NCBI GenBank assembly: GCA_903911145.1
Contig: CAIWCD010000013.1
Coordinates: 1 to 64,000 of the forward strand
Direction: 5' to 3'
DNA: 64,000 bases
DNA from: an uncultured delta proteobacterium
GTDB lineage: Bacteria > Myxococcota > Myxococcia > Myxococcales > 40CM-4-68-19
Shown here piece by piece: positions 54,109 to 63,852 of this stretch. A program made the translations under genes and the position numbers. The first letter of the stretch is position 1. Each line of letters begins with the position of its first letter. The notes under the pieces are model-generated. The model was not told the DNA's origin and made no database searches. It saw only the letters and a program-made list of their open reading frames with translations.

Positions 54109-54518
54109 CGAACAGCGATTCAGTGTTTCGCTTTTCGCCTGCGCCGCTTGGCCACGGGCGCAGGCGATATCAACGTAATACGGTTAATATGAATACCGCT
54201 GAAGATGAACAAGGGTCAGCAGCCGGGAAGAACTCAGTCACGCGCACGCCACGCGCAACGCGGCGGATTGAGTTCTCCGTCGTTCACGCCCGGGCGTAGC
54301 CGCCGCAGTCGCTGGCGCATGCAATCTTCGCCGCCAGAAACGTTCCGGGACGGCGCAGGCCGTACTTCGTGCCTCCGATGAGCTTGTCTACCGAGGCCGA
54401 TTAAGTCCAACCCGACCCGAATGCGTGAGGTGCGGCCGAAATCAGATTGACGCGGCGGATCGAGAATGAAAGTCAGTGCGCAGCGACAAGCGCTTTGCTG
54501 CGCCCCCGGGAGATTCCT
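54109..54518. other. 410-base gap between the astacin-like and collagen-like genes
   Basis: A perfect 11-bp hairpin, TCGCCTGCGCC (54135-54145) / GGCGCAGGCGA (54157-54167), lies 26 bases after the protease stop and is its likely terminator, though no T-run follows. The AT-rich stretch at 54165-54215 may be promoter DNA. A 36-codon frame at 54189 has no ribosome site and is not called. Confidence 0.5.
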
Positions 54519-56759
<2,241 letters not shown>

Positions 56760-56836
56760 AGCGGCGACAGGTCGTTCAAGAGGAGAACCTGAGTCTGACC
56801 GCTCAGGCTTCGTCCGCTCGGCTCTTTCCGAACGGG

Positions 56837-57084
56837 TTATCCCGGTGCTGGATCGCCAACAGGTCGACCCAGGACGGGGATGAATCGTTCCGACAGCTTC
56901 AGCAGCAATTCGGCACCTCGCGCGGGATTCTTCTCCAGCGTCGCGGACGGTGCAGCTTCGAGCTTCGGTGCCAGCTTCTCGAGTACGGGCAGGTACACCT
57001 CGCTGGTCTCAGCCGTGAGCTTGTTCGGCGTCCTTTTTGCCTGCCGCCTCGACGCTCTCCTGTTCTCGATCCTCCTCGTGGCAT
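56837..57084 (-). pseudogene. Frameshifted phage-type small protein
   Basis: The start at 57084 (MPRGGSRTGERRGGRQK, with AAGGA upstream) and the continuation in the neighbouring frame (TPNKLTAETSEVYLP to AELLLKLSERFIPVLGR) together match a common phage/prophage small protein. Such proteins usually read GGxRxGAGRKKGTPNKLT at this point. The two parts are in different frames, joined at a run of five As (plus strand TTTTT at about 57034-57038). Either one base was lost, or a -1 programmed frameshift at the A-run joins them. I call it a disrupted gene, with recoding as the alternative. Confidence 0.55.
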
Positions 57085-57096
57085 GGCTATTCCTTC

Positions 57097-57474
57097 TTAC
57101 TTCAGTGGGTGATTGGCGCGGCACCCTCGAGCGAGGAAGGCGTCGAGGTCGACACGCCTCACGCGCAGGAGCGAGCCCGCGCGCGTCGCCGGAAGCTCAC
57201 CGCGCTCGATGAGCTTGTACGCAGAAGCAGAGCAACTGCCGAGCAGGTGCGCCACGTCAGCAGCCGACAAAACGATCGGGCGCGAATCGGAAACGGCCTT
57301 GAGATGCGCCGGACTGAGGTGCTGTCGGGCTTGTCGGGCTGGCGGCGGGAACGCCACCCGAGCTGCCATGCCTTGCACAACGGAGTCGACGACCGGCTTT
57401 GCTACTCCCTTGATACCAGCGCCGGGAGACACTGCTCGACCCGATTTCCTTGCCTCCGAAGAGGCATCAGACAT
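57097..57474 (-). CDS. Excisionase-type MerR/HTH protein
   Basis: 125 residues if started at ATG 57474 (MSDASSEARKSG); 57369 (MAARVAFPPP) is an alternative. The C-terminal ~60 residues form a HTH_17-type DNA-binding domain (LSAADVAHLLGSCSASAYKL, then GSLLRVRRVDLDAFL), as in excisionases of integrative elements. It starts immediately after the tRNA 3' remnant, which is where xis/int genes of tRNA-inserted elements usually lie. Confidence 0.65.
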   Translation of the reverse strand: MSDASSEARKSGRAVSPGAGIKGVAKPVVDSVVQGMAARVAFPPPARQARQHLSPAHLKAVSDSRPIVLSAADVAHLLGSCSASAYKLIERGELPATRAGSLLRVRRVDLDAFLARGCRANHPLK

Positions 57475-57804
57475 CGGGGAGTTGATATGGCGGGCGATAG
57501 TGGATTCGAACCACTGGCCTTCGGCTTCGGAGTTGGGGATCGGGGCCGTACCGAATCGTCCCTCAACGTCCCGAATCGTGTCTCTGCGCACGGTTACAAC
57601 GAGGGGTTCCAACAGCCGGGGACGCTCCGGGATGCAGAAATACGCTCAGTCTGCCCCACGGCTGCCCCACGACCGGCACCGCCCACTGTTCCCATTACAG
57701 GTATCCGCGGCCGCTCCACAGAAGCGATTCCCTCACCGCTTAGGACAGAAGGGACAAAAGGGACGAAAGCCCCGGACCAACGGCTTCGATCCATTCAAAC
57801 GCCT
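57475..57804. other. 330-base gap containing the tRNA remnant
   Basis: Between the two excisionase-type genes. Apart from the 45-bp tRNA-Arg 3'-half at 57488-57532, nothing is recognised. It is probably an attachment-site junction. Confidence 0.5.
57488..57532 (-). other. 3'-half of a tRNA-Arg(CCG), probable att site remnant
   Basis: Read on the minus strand from 57532 to 57488: anticodon loop CTCCGAA, anticodon stem GCCGA, variable AGGCC, T-stem AGTGG, T-loop TTCGAAT, T-stem CCACT, acceptor ATCGCCC, then G and CCA. The 5' half (GGGCGAT...TCGGC) is absent upstream, so this is a fragment, not a functional tRNA. Integrative elements that recombine in tRNA 3' ends leave such copies. Confidence 0.75.
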
Positions 57805-57981
57805 GTGCTCCCGGAGTTGCTCACGCCCGCCCAAGTGGCGGAGCACTTCGGCGTCTGCCGCGCAACGATCTACAGCCTCACCACGGCCGGGCAGCTCGCC
57901 CACGTTCGCGTGGGCTCGTTAATCCGTATCCCCCGCGTCGCCATGACGGCCTACCTCTCCCGTCGCCGAGGAACCCAATGA
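57805..57981 (+). CDS. Excisionase-type HTH protein
   Basis: About 58 residues; the domain is LLTPAQVAEHFGVCRATIYS, then GQLAHVRVGSLIRIPRVAMT, a HTH_17/excisionase pattern. The start is uncertain: GTG 57805 is the last in-frame start before the domain, with no good ribosome site. It may control excision or gene expression of the element to its right. Confidence 0.65.
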   Translation: MLPELLTPAQVAEHFGVCRATIYSLTTAGQLAHVRVGSLIRIPRVAMTAYLSRRRGTQ

Positions 57982-58018
57982 TCCCGAATGATGAAAGCCA
58001 ACCGAAGTGGAGCGCCCA

Positions 58019-58453
58019 ATGAAGACACCACCCCGAGTTAAACGCCACGAGGCCCCGGAATCCTCTCCCGGGGCACCTGCAAGCAGGTGCGCGGCGACGA
58101 CGCTCGATGGCACCCATTGCGCGGCTCACCCGATGCGTGGAACTGACCTTTGCGCGCTACACGATCCGGCGACGGGGCAAGCAGCGAGGATAGCGGGCGG
58201 ACGCGCACGGACGGCAGGGCTGCGGTTCCTGTCGGAAGAGCAGGCCCGCGAGATCAAGATTTCAGATCCGAAGGCAATCCCCGACACGCTCCAACAGCTC
58301 GCGCGGTGGGCCGCGACGGGTCAGCTCGATGTGCGGATCATGAACGCCGTCACGATCGCCGCTGGCGCAGCGACGCGGGTGGCCGACACGATCGATCTAG
58401 CGAACAGGATCGAGACGCTCGAGGCTGCGCTGCAACACGGAGGATCGCGATGA
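58019..58453 (+). CDS. Phage/ICE-type small protein with Cys-His motif
   Basis: 144 residues from ATG 58019 with GGAG upstream. The motif at about residues 24-50 (RCAATTLDGTHCAAHPMRG, then LCALHDP) recurs in proteins of mobile elements (usual form CxxxTxxGxxC...GxxxCxxHxP) and probably binds zinc. The C-terminal part is helical (KAIPDTLQQLARWAATGQLD). Its stop overlaps the next start (ATGA). The function is unknown. Confidence 0.65.
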   Translation: MKTPPRVKRHEAPESSPGAPASRCAATTLDGTHCAAHPMRGTDLCALHDPATGQAARIAGGRARTAGLRFLSEEQAREIKISDPKAIPDTLQQLARWAATGQLDVRIMNAVTIAAGAATRVADTIDLANRIETLEAALQHGGSR

Positions 58454-59166
58454 AGCGCGATCGTCGACTCGATGCCATCTACGACTGCCTTGGACCGCGC
58501 GAACTGGCTCGCGCTGCCACGGACGCGGACCGCCAGCTGCTCGAATCGATCGTCGCTGGCGGCAACGACAACGACCCAAGCGCCAGGCCCATCAGCAGGC
58601 GTGCGTCTTCATTCACTCGCGAGCAGCATGACCAGTACCTCGCGTTGTTGCGGCAGGTGACCCGCGCGCGGGTCCAGGCTGCGACGATTACTCCCGCTCT
58701 GCCTGTGCTCGCTGCCTGGTCAAACACGGCCACGCTCGGTGCGCGCGGGTGGCGGCTACTGCAGCGGATCGCGGACGGGATGCTCCCCATCCTCGACAGT
58801 GCTCGCGCCGCAGTCACTGAGGTGGAGCAGAGCAGCCTTGAGGAGCCCTCCGTCGGAGCGCAGCTCACGGAGATAGGTTTCGACCCGACGACGATGGTGG
58901 CGGGTATCGACGACTTCATGGAGACGATGAAGTTGATTCAATCCGAGGCGGCTCGCGCGTTGGAGAGCCTCACGGAGACCGATCGGGAAGCAACCGAGCA
59001 GGCGATCACCTTGGCATCTCGTGTTGGAGCGACCGTGGATGCAGCGCAGACGGCGCTGGGGGGCTCGATCGAAGTTCTGCCTGAGCCTCTGCGCTCGCTA
59101 CTCGCGGCGGGCCGCAAGGTATCCGGCGGAGAAGCGAGCCTCGAGTCGACCTTCGGTGAACAGTGA
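58450..59166 (+). CDS. Helical hypothetical protein of a mobile element
   Basis: 238 residues, starting at ATG 58450 in a four-base overlap with the previous stop. It is all helical, with Arg/Asp-rich N-terminus (MKRDRRLDAIYDCLGPREL) and a coiled-coil-like middle (EVEQSSLEEPSVGAQLTEIG; TETDREATEQAITLASRVGA). No family is recognised. It is probably co-translated with its neighbour. Confidence 0.6.
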   Translation: MKRDRRLDAIYDCLGPRELARAATDADRQLLESIVAGGNDNDPSARPISRRASSFTREQHDQYLALLRQVTRARVQAATITPALPVLAAWSNTATLGARGWRLLQRIADGMLPILDSARAAVTEVEQSSLEEPSVGAQLTEIGFDPTTMVAGIDDFMETMKLIQSEAARALESLTETDREATEQAITLASRVGATVDAAQTALGGSIEVLPEPLRSLLAAGRKVSGGEASLESTFGEQ

Positions 59167-59215
59167 GGGCCGCCGTTTGTTCCACGATGTTGAAGGAAGG
59201 CCAACGAACTGGCCG

Positions 59216-60601
59216 TCAATGGACACACCGCACGTACAGAGCGACTTGAGGAGCCTCGGATCTTGCATCGCCGTCATGGAAGCTCACGCCCCAATAGGCG
59301 TCCGAACTCCAGAACTCCTGCCGTTGGAAGACGTCCGCGGCGCTCGATTCGCCAGACGGCTCGACAAAGACCGCGGATGGCGCATTTTGCGCGGCATCCT
59401 TTAGTTCGTCTCTCGTGGGAAGACGCCACGAAGAAAACCACCCGCCGAAGCCGCCGAGTTTCAGCTTCTTGCAATACGTGCCTGCGTCCGCCCAGTTGTA
59501 TTTTCGATCGGTGCGAACTTGGCAAGAGGAGCAATCGATTTGCCCGCCTTCAAGTGCCTTCCTCGGTGCTGCTTCCCGCTGCCAAATCAAGCCGGTCCGA
59601 TTGTCTTTGACCGTCGCGCCGATTCCGCGAGCCGTGTCTGGTTCGGGCACGTACCGGCCCTCCGCACGGAGGGTTCCCCCGCTCGACGGCAGCGCACGAG
59701 CCTCGCCGGAGTCGTTCGCTTGTTCGCTTGCTCCACTCGGTTGCGTTCGCTCAGCCTGGCCGGAGATAACCTCCGGCACATACCGGGTCGTCCCTACAGG
59801 CGTGTCGGGCCTGACTGGGCGCTGCTCTTGCTCGACGCTATCCGTCGAGAGCACGACGTGCTTTTGCGCGACCTCGCCCTCCTCGCGCTTCACATCGACC
59901 GCCTGCGACGCATTACCCTTACCCTTCTTCTTTGACTTTGATTTTTCGGGCAAGAACCTCACCGAATACTCAGTATGCCAGTCGTTTGTCCAGTGAGGTT
60001 CGGTGAGGATCCATTCTTCTGGAATCCTATTATTGGTCCCGCCGCGTCTTTCCAGTCTGCACTCGGCATAGTGTTCCGAGTATCGATCGGTGTCGCAGCT
60101 AATATACGTTCCGCGAGGCTGCCTTATGGACTTAGCCTTACATTCCAAGAACTCTCCGCCCGGTTGCGAATCAAGATCAGGAGGGGTAGTTCCGCGCTCC
60201 TGAATGCAAGACGCCGTTTCGGGAGGAGGCGTTCGTTCGCCCCAGTCCTCGCAAGCTGCTGACGGTGGAAATGCGGTGACAAGAAAATCGGTGAACTCCT
60301 CTTTCCAGCAGCCTCGCGCCATCATCAGCCCACGGAGCGCACCGCGACGCTGTAGCGCGTCGTGACGTCGACTACGATCATCGGCCCCAAACGCCACAGC
60401 CACGCGGGCGGCTTGGAACTCCATGCAGTACTTGTCGTGGATCTCACATATCGCTCCAGACTCGCGACAGATGTATGCGTTTTTAACTGAATCAAATCCG
60501 CATTCGACTTCAATCTCCGTTGCGATTGCCGCCGAGCCCAAGCACAGCCAAAGACACCCAAGAATCATTAATACAAAGGAGAGGTGACGCTGATTAGCCA
60601 T
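59216..60601 (-). CDS. Secreted DUF1566 (Lcl_C) protein, mobile-element cargo
   Basis: 461 residues from ATG 60601 (MANQRHLSFVLMILGCLWLC), with AGGGA upstream and a signal peptide. The N-terminal ~230 residues are Cys-rich and unrecognised (ECGFDSVKNAYICRESGAIC). A Lys/Ser-rich linker follows (PEKSKSKKKGKGNASQAV). The C-terminal ~130 residues are a DUF1566 domain (NRTGLIWQREAA; WFSSWRLPTRDELKDAAQNA; EFWSSDAYWG; LYVRCVH). The Sel1 gene ends 22 bases upstream, so they form an operon. Third DUF1566 gene of the window. Confidence 0.78.
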   Translation of the reverse strand: MANQRHLSFVLMILGCLWLCLGSAAIATEIEVECGFDSVKNAYICRESGAICEIHDKYCMEFQAARVAVAFGADDRSRRHDALQRRGALRGLMMARGCWKEEFTDFLVTAFPPSAACEDWGERTPPPETASCIQERGTTPPDLDSQPGGEFLECKAKSIRQPRGTYISCDTDRYSEHYAECRLERRGGTNNRIPEEWILTEPHWTNDWHTEYSVRFLPEKSKSKKKGKGNASQAVDVKREEGEVAQKHVVLSTDSVEQEQRPVRPDTPVGTTRYVPEVISGQAERTQPSGASEQANDSGEARALPSSGGTLRAEGRYVPEPDTARGIGATVKDNRTGLIWQREAAPRKALEGGQIDCSSCQVRTDRKYNWADAGTYCKKLKLGGFGGWFSSWRLPTRDELKDAAQNAPSAVFVEPSGESSAADVFQRQEFWSSDAYWGVSFHDGDARSEAPQVALYVRCVH

Positions 60602-60623
60602 TGCGTCCCTATGCACCGCAGGG

Positions 60624-62375
60624 TCAAAGTCCATTTAGGTTCTCGCACGCCATCCGCTCGCCTAGTTTGCAGGCCTTCACGTAAAGGTCGCGCGCGCGTA
60701 TCAAATCCTTCGGCGCACCTTGCCCGAGCACATAGAGCCGCCCGAGATTGTTGCACGCAATGGCATACTTCTCGTCGCAGCCCCGGACGTAGAATCCAAC
60801 CGCGCGTGCAGCGTCTTTTGCCACACCATTACCATTCTCGTAGGCAACGCCAGCTTCGAAACACCCCTTGGGAGCACCCTCGTTGCAGCCTTTCGCAGAA
60901 AACGCGGCCGCTTGCGCGAGATTCTTCTCGCCGCCCTGCCCGACCGCATACATCGCGGCCAAGTCCGTGCATGCTGAGCCTTCGCGCAACTCGCACGCTT
61001 TCTCGACCAAGGCCCTCGCACGAGCCCCATTTATCTCGAGCCCCCCTTGGCCAAACAGATACCCGACAGCGAGATTCCGACAGCCGCCCGCCCGCCCGCC
61101 ATCGCAGCTCTTCGCAAACAGCGGCATTGCGCGGGCTTGGTCGCGCTTAATCCCCGTCCCGTTATAGTAAAGTCGCCCGAGTTCGTTGCATCCGCGAGCA
61201 TCCCCGGCAGTGCAGGCTCGATCAAAGATTTCGAGCGCACGCGCAAGCTTGGCGGCTCCGCCTTCTTCCTTGTACTTCACTCCGGACTCGACACACGCGG
61301 CTTGATCCCCAGATCCGCAAAGGTCTTCCGCTGCCGCCAGCGGGGCACCTCCGTCGATAACCGCAGGTGCGCTTACCGGCGACGGCGACGGTGCCGAAAG
61401 ACCACAAGCAGAACGGACGAGGGCGAATGCTTCGCTCGCGCCCTCCAGTTTGAACCGAACCGTCTCAGAGCCCGAATAGAGAGGCAGTTCGATCACCAAC
61501 GTTGAGCTGGCGTTCTGTGCAAGGTGGTCCATCCACGACTCGGCTTGGCGATGAGGAATGACCGCCGTTTTGGCGTCAGGTGTTACGTCGAGGAGCACAG
61601 ATTCTGCCTTGTCTTGTCCGAACCGGTAGCGCGCCTGCAACGTGTCGCGGTAGGTGCGCCGCAGTATCCAATCGCCAAAAAGAAGCATGCCGAGTTGCTT
61701 CTCCCGGCAGCGCGCCATCAGCGTCGGCCGCGCCGCTCCAAACGTTGCAGTTGACTCGTTCTCAGCGGGAAGCATCACCGCGACGACTTCGACGTCGGTC
61801 ATCGCGTCCTTCAGAATGAGCTTCGACCACTTCCCGGCGACGATTTTCGCAGCTTCCTCCTCGACCGACGCACGCATTTTCGTCAGCGCCGCGTCCTCCG
61901 GTGTCCCCGCGGTCGCATCTGCGGCATCCAAGACAGCTTGCGCAGCGCGATAGTCGTTGTTCGTCACCAACTCGGCGGCTTTGCTCAGAGCCGCCGTCGT
62001 CGCCCATCCGGTTAAAACGCGCCAACCGTCCGCTTCCTTGAGCAACATCAGCGTTTCCTCCTCGGAGGATTGTTGCCCCGCGATGGTCGTGCCCGTCAGC
62101 GCGAGCGTAACCCGTGCGTGCTCTCCGTCCTGTTGAACGCTCTCGACCGACACCGCAGTGTTTTTGAGAAGCGCGGACAAGATGCCCGACAGGGAACTCT
62201 CCGCCCTGAAGGCGTCGAAGGAACGCGCCGATCGGTCCTTCGTGCTCGCCAGCGCGTAGGCGGCAGCCGCGTCGCCGTGCAGGCGCGCGTTCTCGTAAGC
62301 CAATGCCGTCTTCTTGGGACCACCGCAAGCGATAGCAAACATCGCCATCACGGCGAGCCACCTGATTGGTCGCAT
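60624..62375 (-). CDS. Sel1-repeat lipoprotein (Hcp-like)
   Basis: 583 residues from ATG 62375 (MRPIRWLAVMAMFAIACGG), with GGGGGA upstream and lipobox AIAC. The first ~330 residues are a mixed domain, with ALTLALTGTT-like strands and a GKWSKLILKDA helix. The C-terminal part has six to seven Sel1 repeats of 36 residues, each with two Cys eight residues apart (CNELGRLYYNGTGIKRDQAR; CRNLAVGYLFGQGGLEINGA). This is the Helicobacter cysteine-rich (Hcp) pattern of disulfide-clamped helix pairs that bind protein or glycan. Co-transcribed with the DUF1566 gene. Confidence 0.85.
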   Translation of the reverse strand: MRPIRWLAVMAMFAIACGGPKKTALAYENARLHGDAAAAYALASTKDRSARSFDAFRAESSLSGILSALLKNTAVSVESVQQDGEHARVTLALTGTTIAGQQSSEEETLMLLKEADGWRVLTGWATTAALSKAAELVTNNDYRAAQAVLDAADATAGTPEDAALTKMRASVEEEAAKIVAGKWSKLILKDAMTDVEVVAVMLPAENESTATFGAARPTLMARCREKQLGMLLFGDWILRRTYRDTLQARYRFGQDKAESVLLDVTPDAKTAVIPHRQAESWMDHLAQNASSTLVIELPLYSGSETVRFKLEGASEAFALVRSACGLSAPSPSPVSAPAVIDGGAPLAAAEDLCGSGDQAACVESGVKYKEEGGAAKLARALEIFDRACTAGDARGCNELGRLYYNGTGIKRDQARAMPLFAKSCDGGRAGGCRNLAVGYLFGQGGLEINGARARALVEKACELREGSACTDLAAMYAVGQGGEKNLAQAAAFSAKGCNEGAPKGCFEAGVAYENGNGVAKDAARAVGFYVRGCDEKYAIACNNLGRLYVLGQGAPKDLIRARDLYVKACKLGERMACENLNGL

Positions 62376-62451
62376 GTTGGTTCCCCCGAAGCACAGGGTG
62401 CTCCGCAAACAGAGCAGCCACGGTAGCGCGAGGTCCTAGCCTCGAGCAACC

Positions 62452-62676
62452 GTGTCCGTCGCAAGCGATCCCCTCCATCGACAGTTCGCCGCCAATGTTC
62501 AGCGGTTGATGCTCGAACGAGGGTTGTCGGTGAACAAGCTCGCCGACTTCAGCGGGATTGGTCGTGGACGCCTCTCTGACATCCTCGCAGGGAAAGGCTC
62601 TCCGACGTTGCGCACGGTCGGGAGAGTCGCGGATGCCCTCGGCGTGACGGCGGCCGAGTTGGTTGTTTCGAAATAG
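62452..62676 (+). CDS. XRE-family HTH regulator
   Basis: 74 residues from GTG 62452: a compact Cro/CI-type HTH (LMLERGLSVNKLADFSGIGR; LSDILAGKGSPTLRTVGRVA). It is divergent from the Sel1 gene, with 76 bases between the starts, so it may control both itself and the cargo pair. It lies just upstream of the recombinase gene. Confidence 0.85.
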   Translation: MSVASDPLHRQFAANVQRLMLERGLSVNKLADFSGIGRGRLSDILAGKGSPTLRTVGRVADALGVTAAELVVSK

Positions 62677-62718
62677 CCGCCTTCGTCTGGCCGTTCGAGG
62701 ACAGTGAAGGCAGAACTC

Positions 62719-62746
62719 GCGTTCCCGCGGGGTCCCATGGGAACGC
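62719..62746. promoter_or_regulatory. Inverted repeat between XRE and recombinase genes
   Basis: GCGTTCCC (62719-62726) and GGGAACGC (62739-62746) are perfect inverted copies separated by 12 bases. It could be the XRE terminator, its operator or a recombinase site. Confidence 0.4.
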
Positions 62747-62774
62747 AAATCGCCGTCTCCGACAGCGTCGCCGC

Positions 62775-62813
62775 TTGACCGCGAGGGCGACAATGTTTAC
62801 AGTGGCAACACTG
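62775..62813 (+). promoter_or_regulatory. Promoter with overlapping operator for the recombinase
   Basis: TTGACC (62775-62780), 17 bases, then TACAGT (62798-62803) give a reasonable sigma-70 promoter. The palindrome CAGTG-GCAA-CACTG (62800-62813) overlaps the -10 box, so a repressor bound there would block it. The recombinase start is 17 bases further on. Confidence 0.5.
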
Positions 62814-62829
62814 AACAACGGGAGCGCCG

Positions 62830-63504
62830 ATGACCCGCACGATCGCCTACCTGAGAGTGAGCACCGACAAGCAGGCCGACCGCGGCGTCAGCCTGGAAGC
62901 CCAGCGCGCGAAGGTGGCAGCGTATGCCGAGCTGTACGATCTCGAGCTGTGCGAGGTGATTATTGACGCTGGCGAGAGCGCCAAGTCGCTCGACCGGCCC
63001 GGGCTGCAGCGGGCGCTCGCGATGCTCAAGAAGGGCGAGGCGGAGGCGCTCCTCGTGGTGAAGCTGGACCGCCTCACGCGCAGCGTGCGCGACCTGGGCG
63101 ACCTCGTGGAGCGTTGCTTCTCCCCCGGCAAGGCTGCGCTTCTCTCGGTGGGCGAGCAGATCGACACGCGCAGCGCCGGGGGGCGGCTCGTGCTGAACGT
63201 GCTCGCGAGCGTTTCGCAGTGGGAGCGCGAGGCGATCGGGGAGCGGACGGCGACCGCGATGCAGCATAAGGCTGCTTGCAGTGAGTACACCGGCGGCGCT
63301 GCTCCCTATGGCTATCGCCTCGCCCCCGATGGGGAGCACGTCGAGGAGGTGGCCGAGGAGCAAGCCGTGCTCGCCGCCGCTCGAGAGCTGCGCGCCTCCG
63401 GGCTCTCTCTCCGCGCCGTTGCCGTCGAGCTTGCACGCCTCGGGCATAACGGCCGCACCGGGCGCGCGTTCGGTCCCAAGCAAGTACGCGCGATGGCGGG
63501 CTAG
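62830..63504 (+). CDS. Serine recombinase (resolvase family)
   Basis: 224 residues from ATG 62830 with GGGAG upstream. The catalytic serine lies in IAYLRVSTDKQ (Ser11). The family landmarks DRPGLQRALAMLKKGEAEAL, KLDRLTRSVRDLGDL and SVSQWEREAIGERT follow. The C-terminal ~70 residues are a short recombinase/HTH domain (PYGYRLAPDGEHVEE; LSLRAVAVELARLGH). Small for a large serine integrase, and longer than classical Tn3 resolvase. It could resolve or mobilise the element. Confidence 0.9.
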   Translation: MTRTIAYLRVSTDKQADRGVSLEAQRAKVAAYAELYDLELCEVIIDAGESAKSLDRPGLQRALAMLKKGEAEALLVVKLDRLTRSVRDLGDLVERCFSPGKAALLSVGEQIDTRSAGGRLVLNVLASVSQWEREAIGERTATAMQHKAACSEYTGGAAPYGYRLAPDGEHVEEVAEEQAVLAAARELRASGLSLRAVAVELARLGHNGRTGRAFGPKQVRAMAG

Positions 63505-63852
63505 GTGGCCACTCGCAGGAAGAGCGGAGCCGGGCTGCCCGTCGATCTGCCCCGCGTCCGGCGCGCGCTGGCCGAGTTAAATCGAATCGCACGCGAACAC
63601 CCGGAAGCATTCAACCGAGATAGAGCGGGCTGGGAAGGTGTGCTCGCCGAGGATGAAGAAATGGCGGATAGCAAAGTCGTAGCGTTCCGGTTCCCTCCAG
63701 CGTTGCAGGACCGAATAGACGGGTACGCAGAGCGGCTCTCCACGCGGGCTGGCGTCGAGGTGACGCGGGCACAGGTCGTCAAGAAGCTCCTCGCGCTGGG
63801 CCTCGACGCCGCAGAGGCGGAGGAGACGGCGACGAGGAAACAAAAGAGGTAG
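63505..63852 (+). CDS. Ribbon-helix-helix-like small protein
   Basis: 115 residues from GTG 63505, directly after the recombinase stop (no gap). Residues ~55-100 (KVVAFRFPPALQDRIDGYAE, then VTRAQVVKKLLALGLD) show the strand-helix-helix pattern of Arc/MetJ-type DNA-binding proteins. It probably regulates the recombinase or acts in DNA partition or processing. No partner toxin is seen before the window edge. Confidence 0.65.
   Translation: MATRRKSGAGLPVDLPRVRRALAELNRIAREHPEAFNRDRAGWEGVLAEDEEMADSKVVAFRFPPALQDRIDGYAERLSTRAGVEVTRAQVVKKLLALGLDAAEAEETATRKQKR

Noticed and set aside
54189-54299. A 36-codon frame between the astacin-like and collagen-like genes
   Set aside because: No ribosome site, and it lies in AT-rich DNA that looks like a promoter.
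56880-57212. A 110-codon plus-strand frame with a hydrophobic stretch
   Set aside because: It is antisense to the phage-type gene, whose two halves match a known pattern, and the start has no ribosome site.
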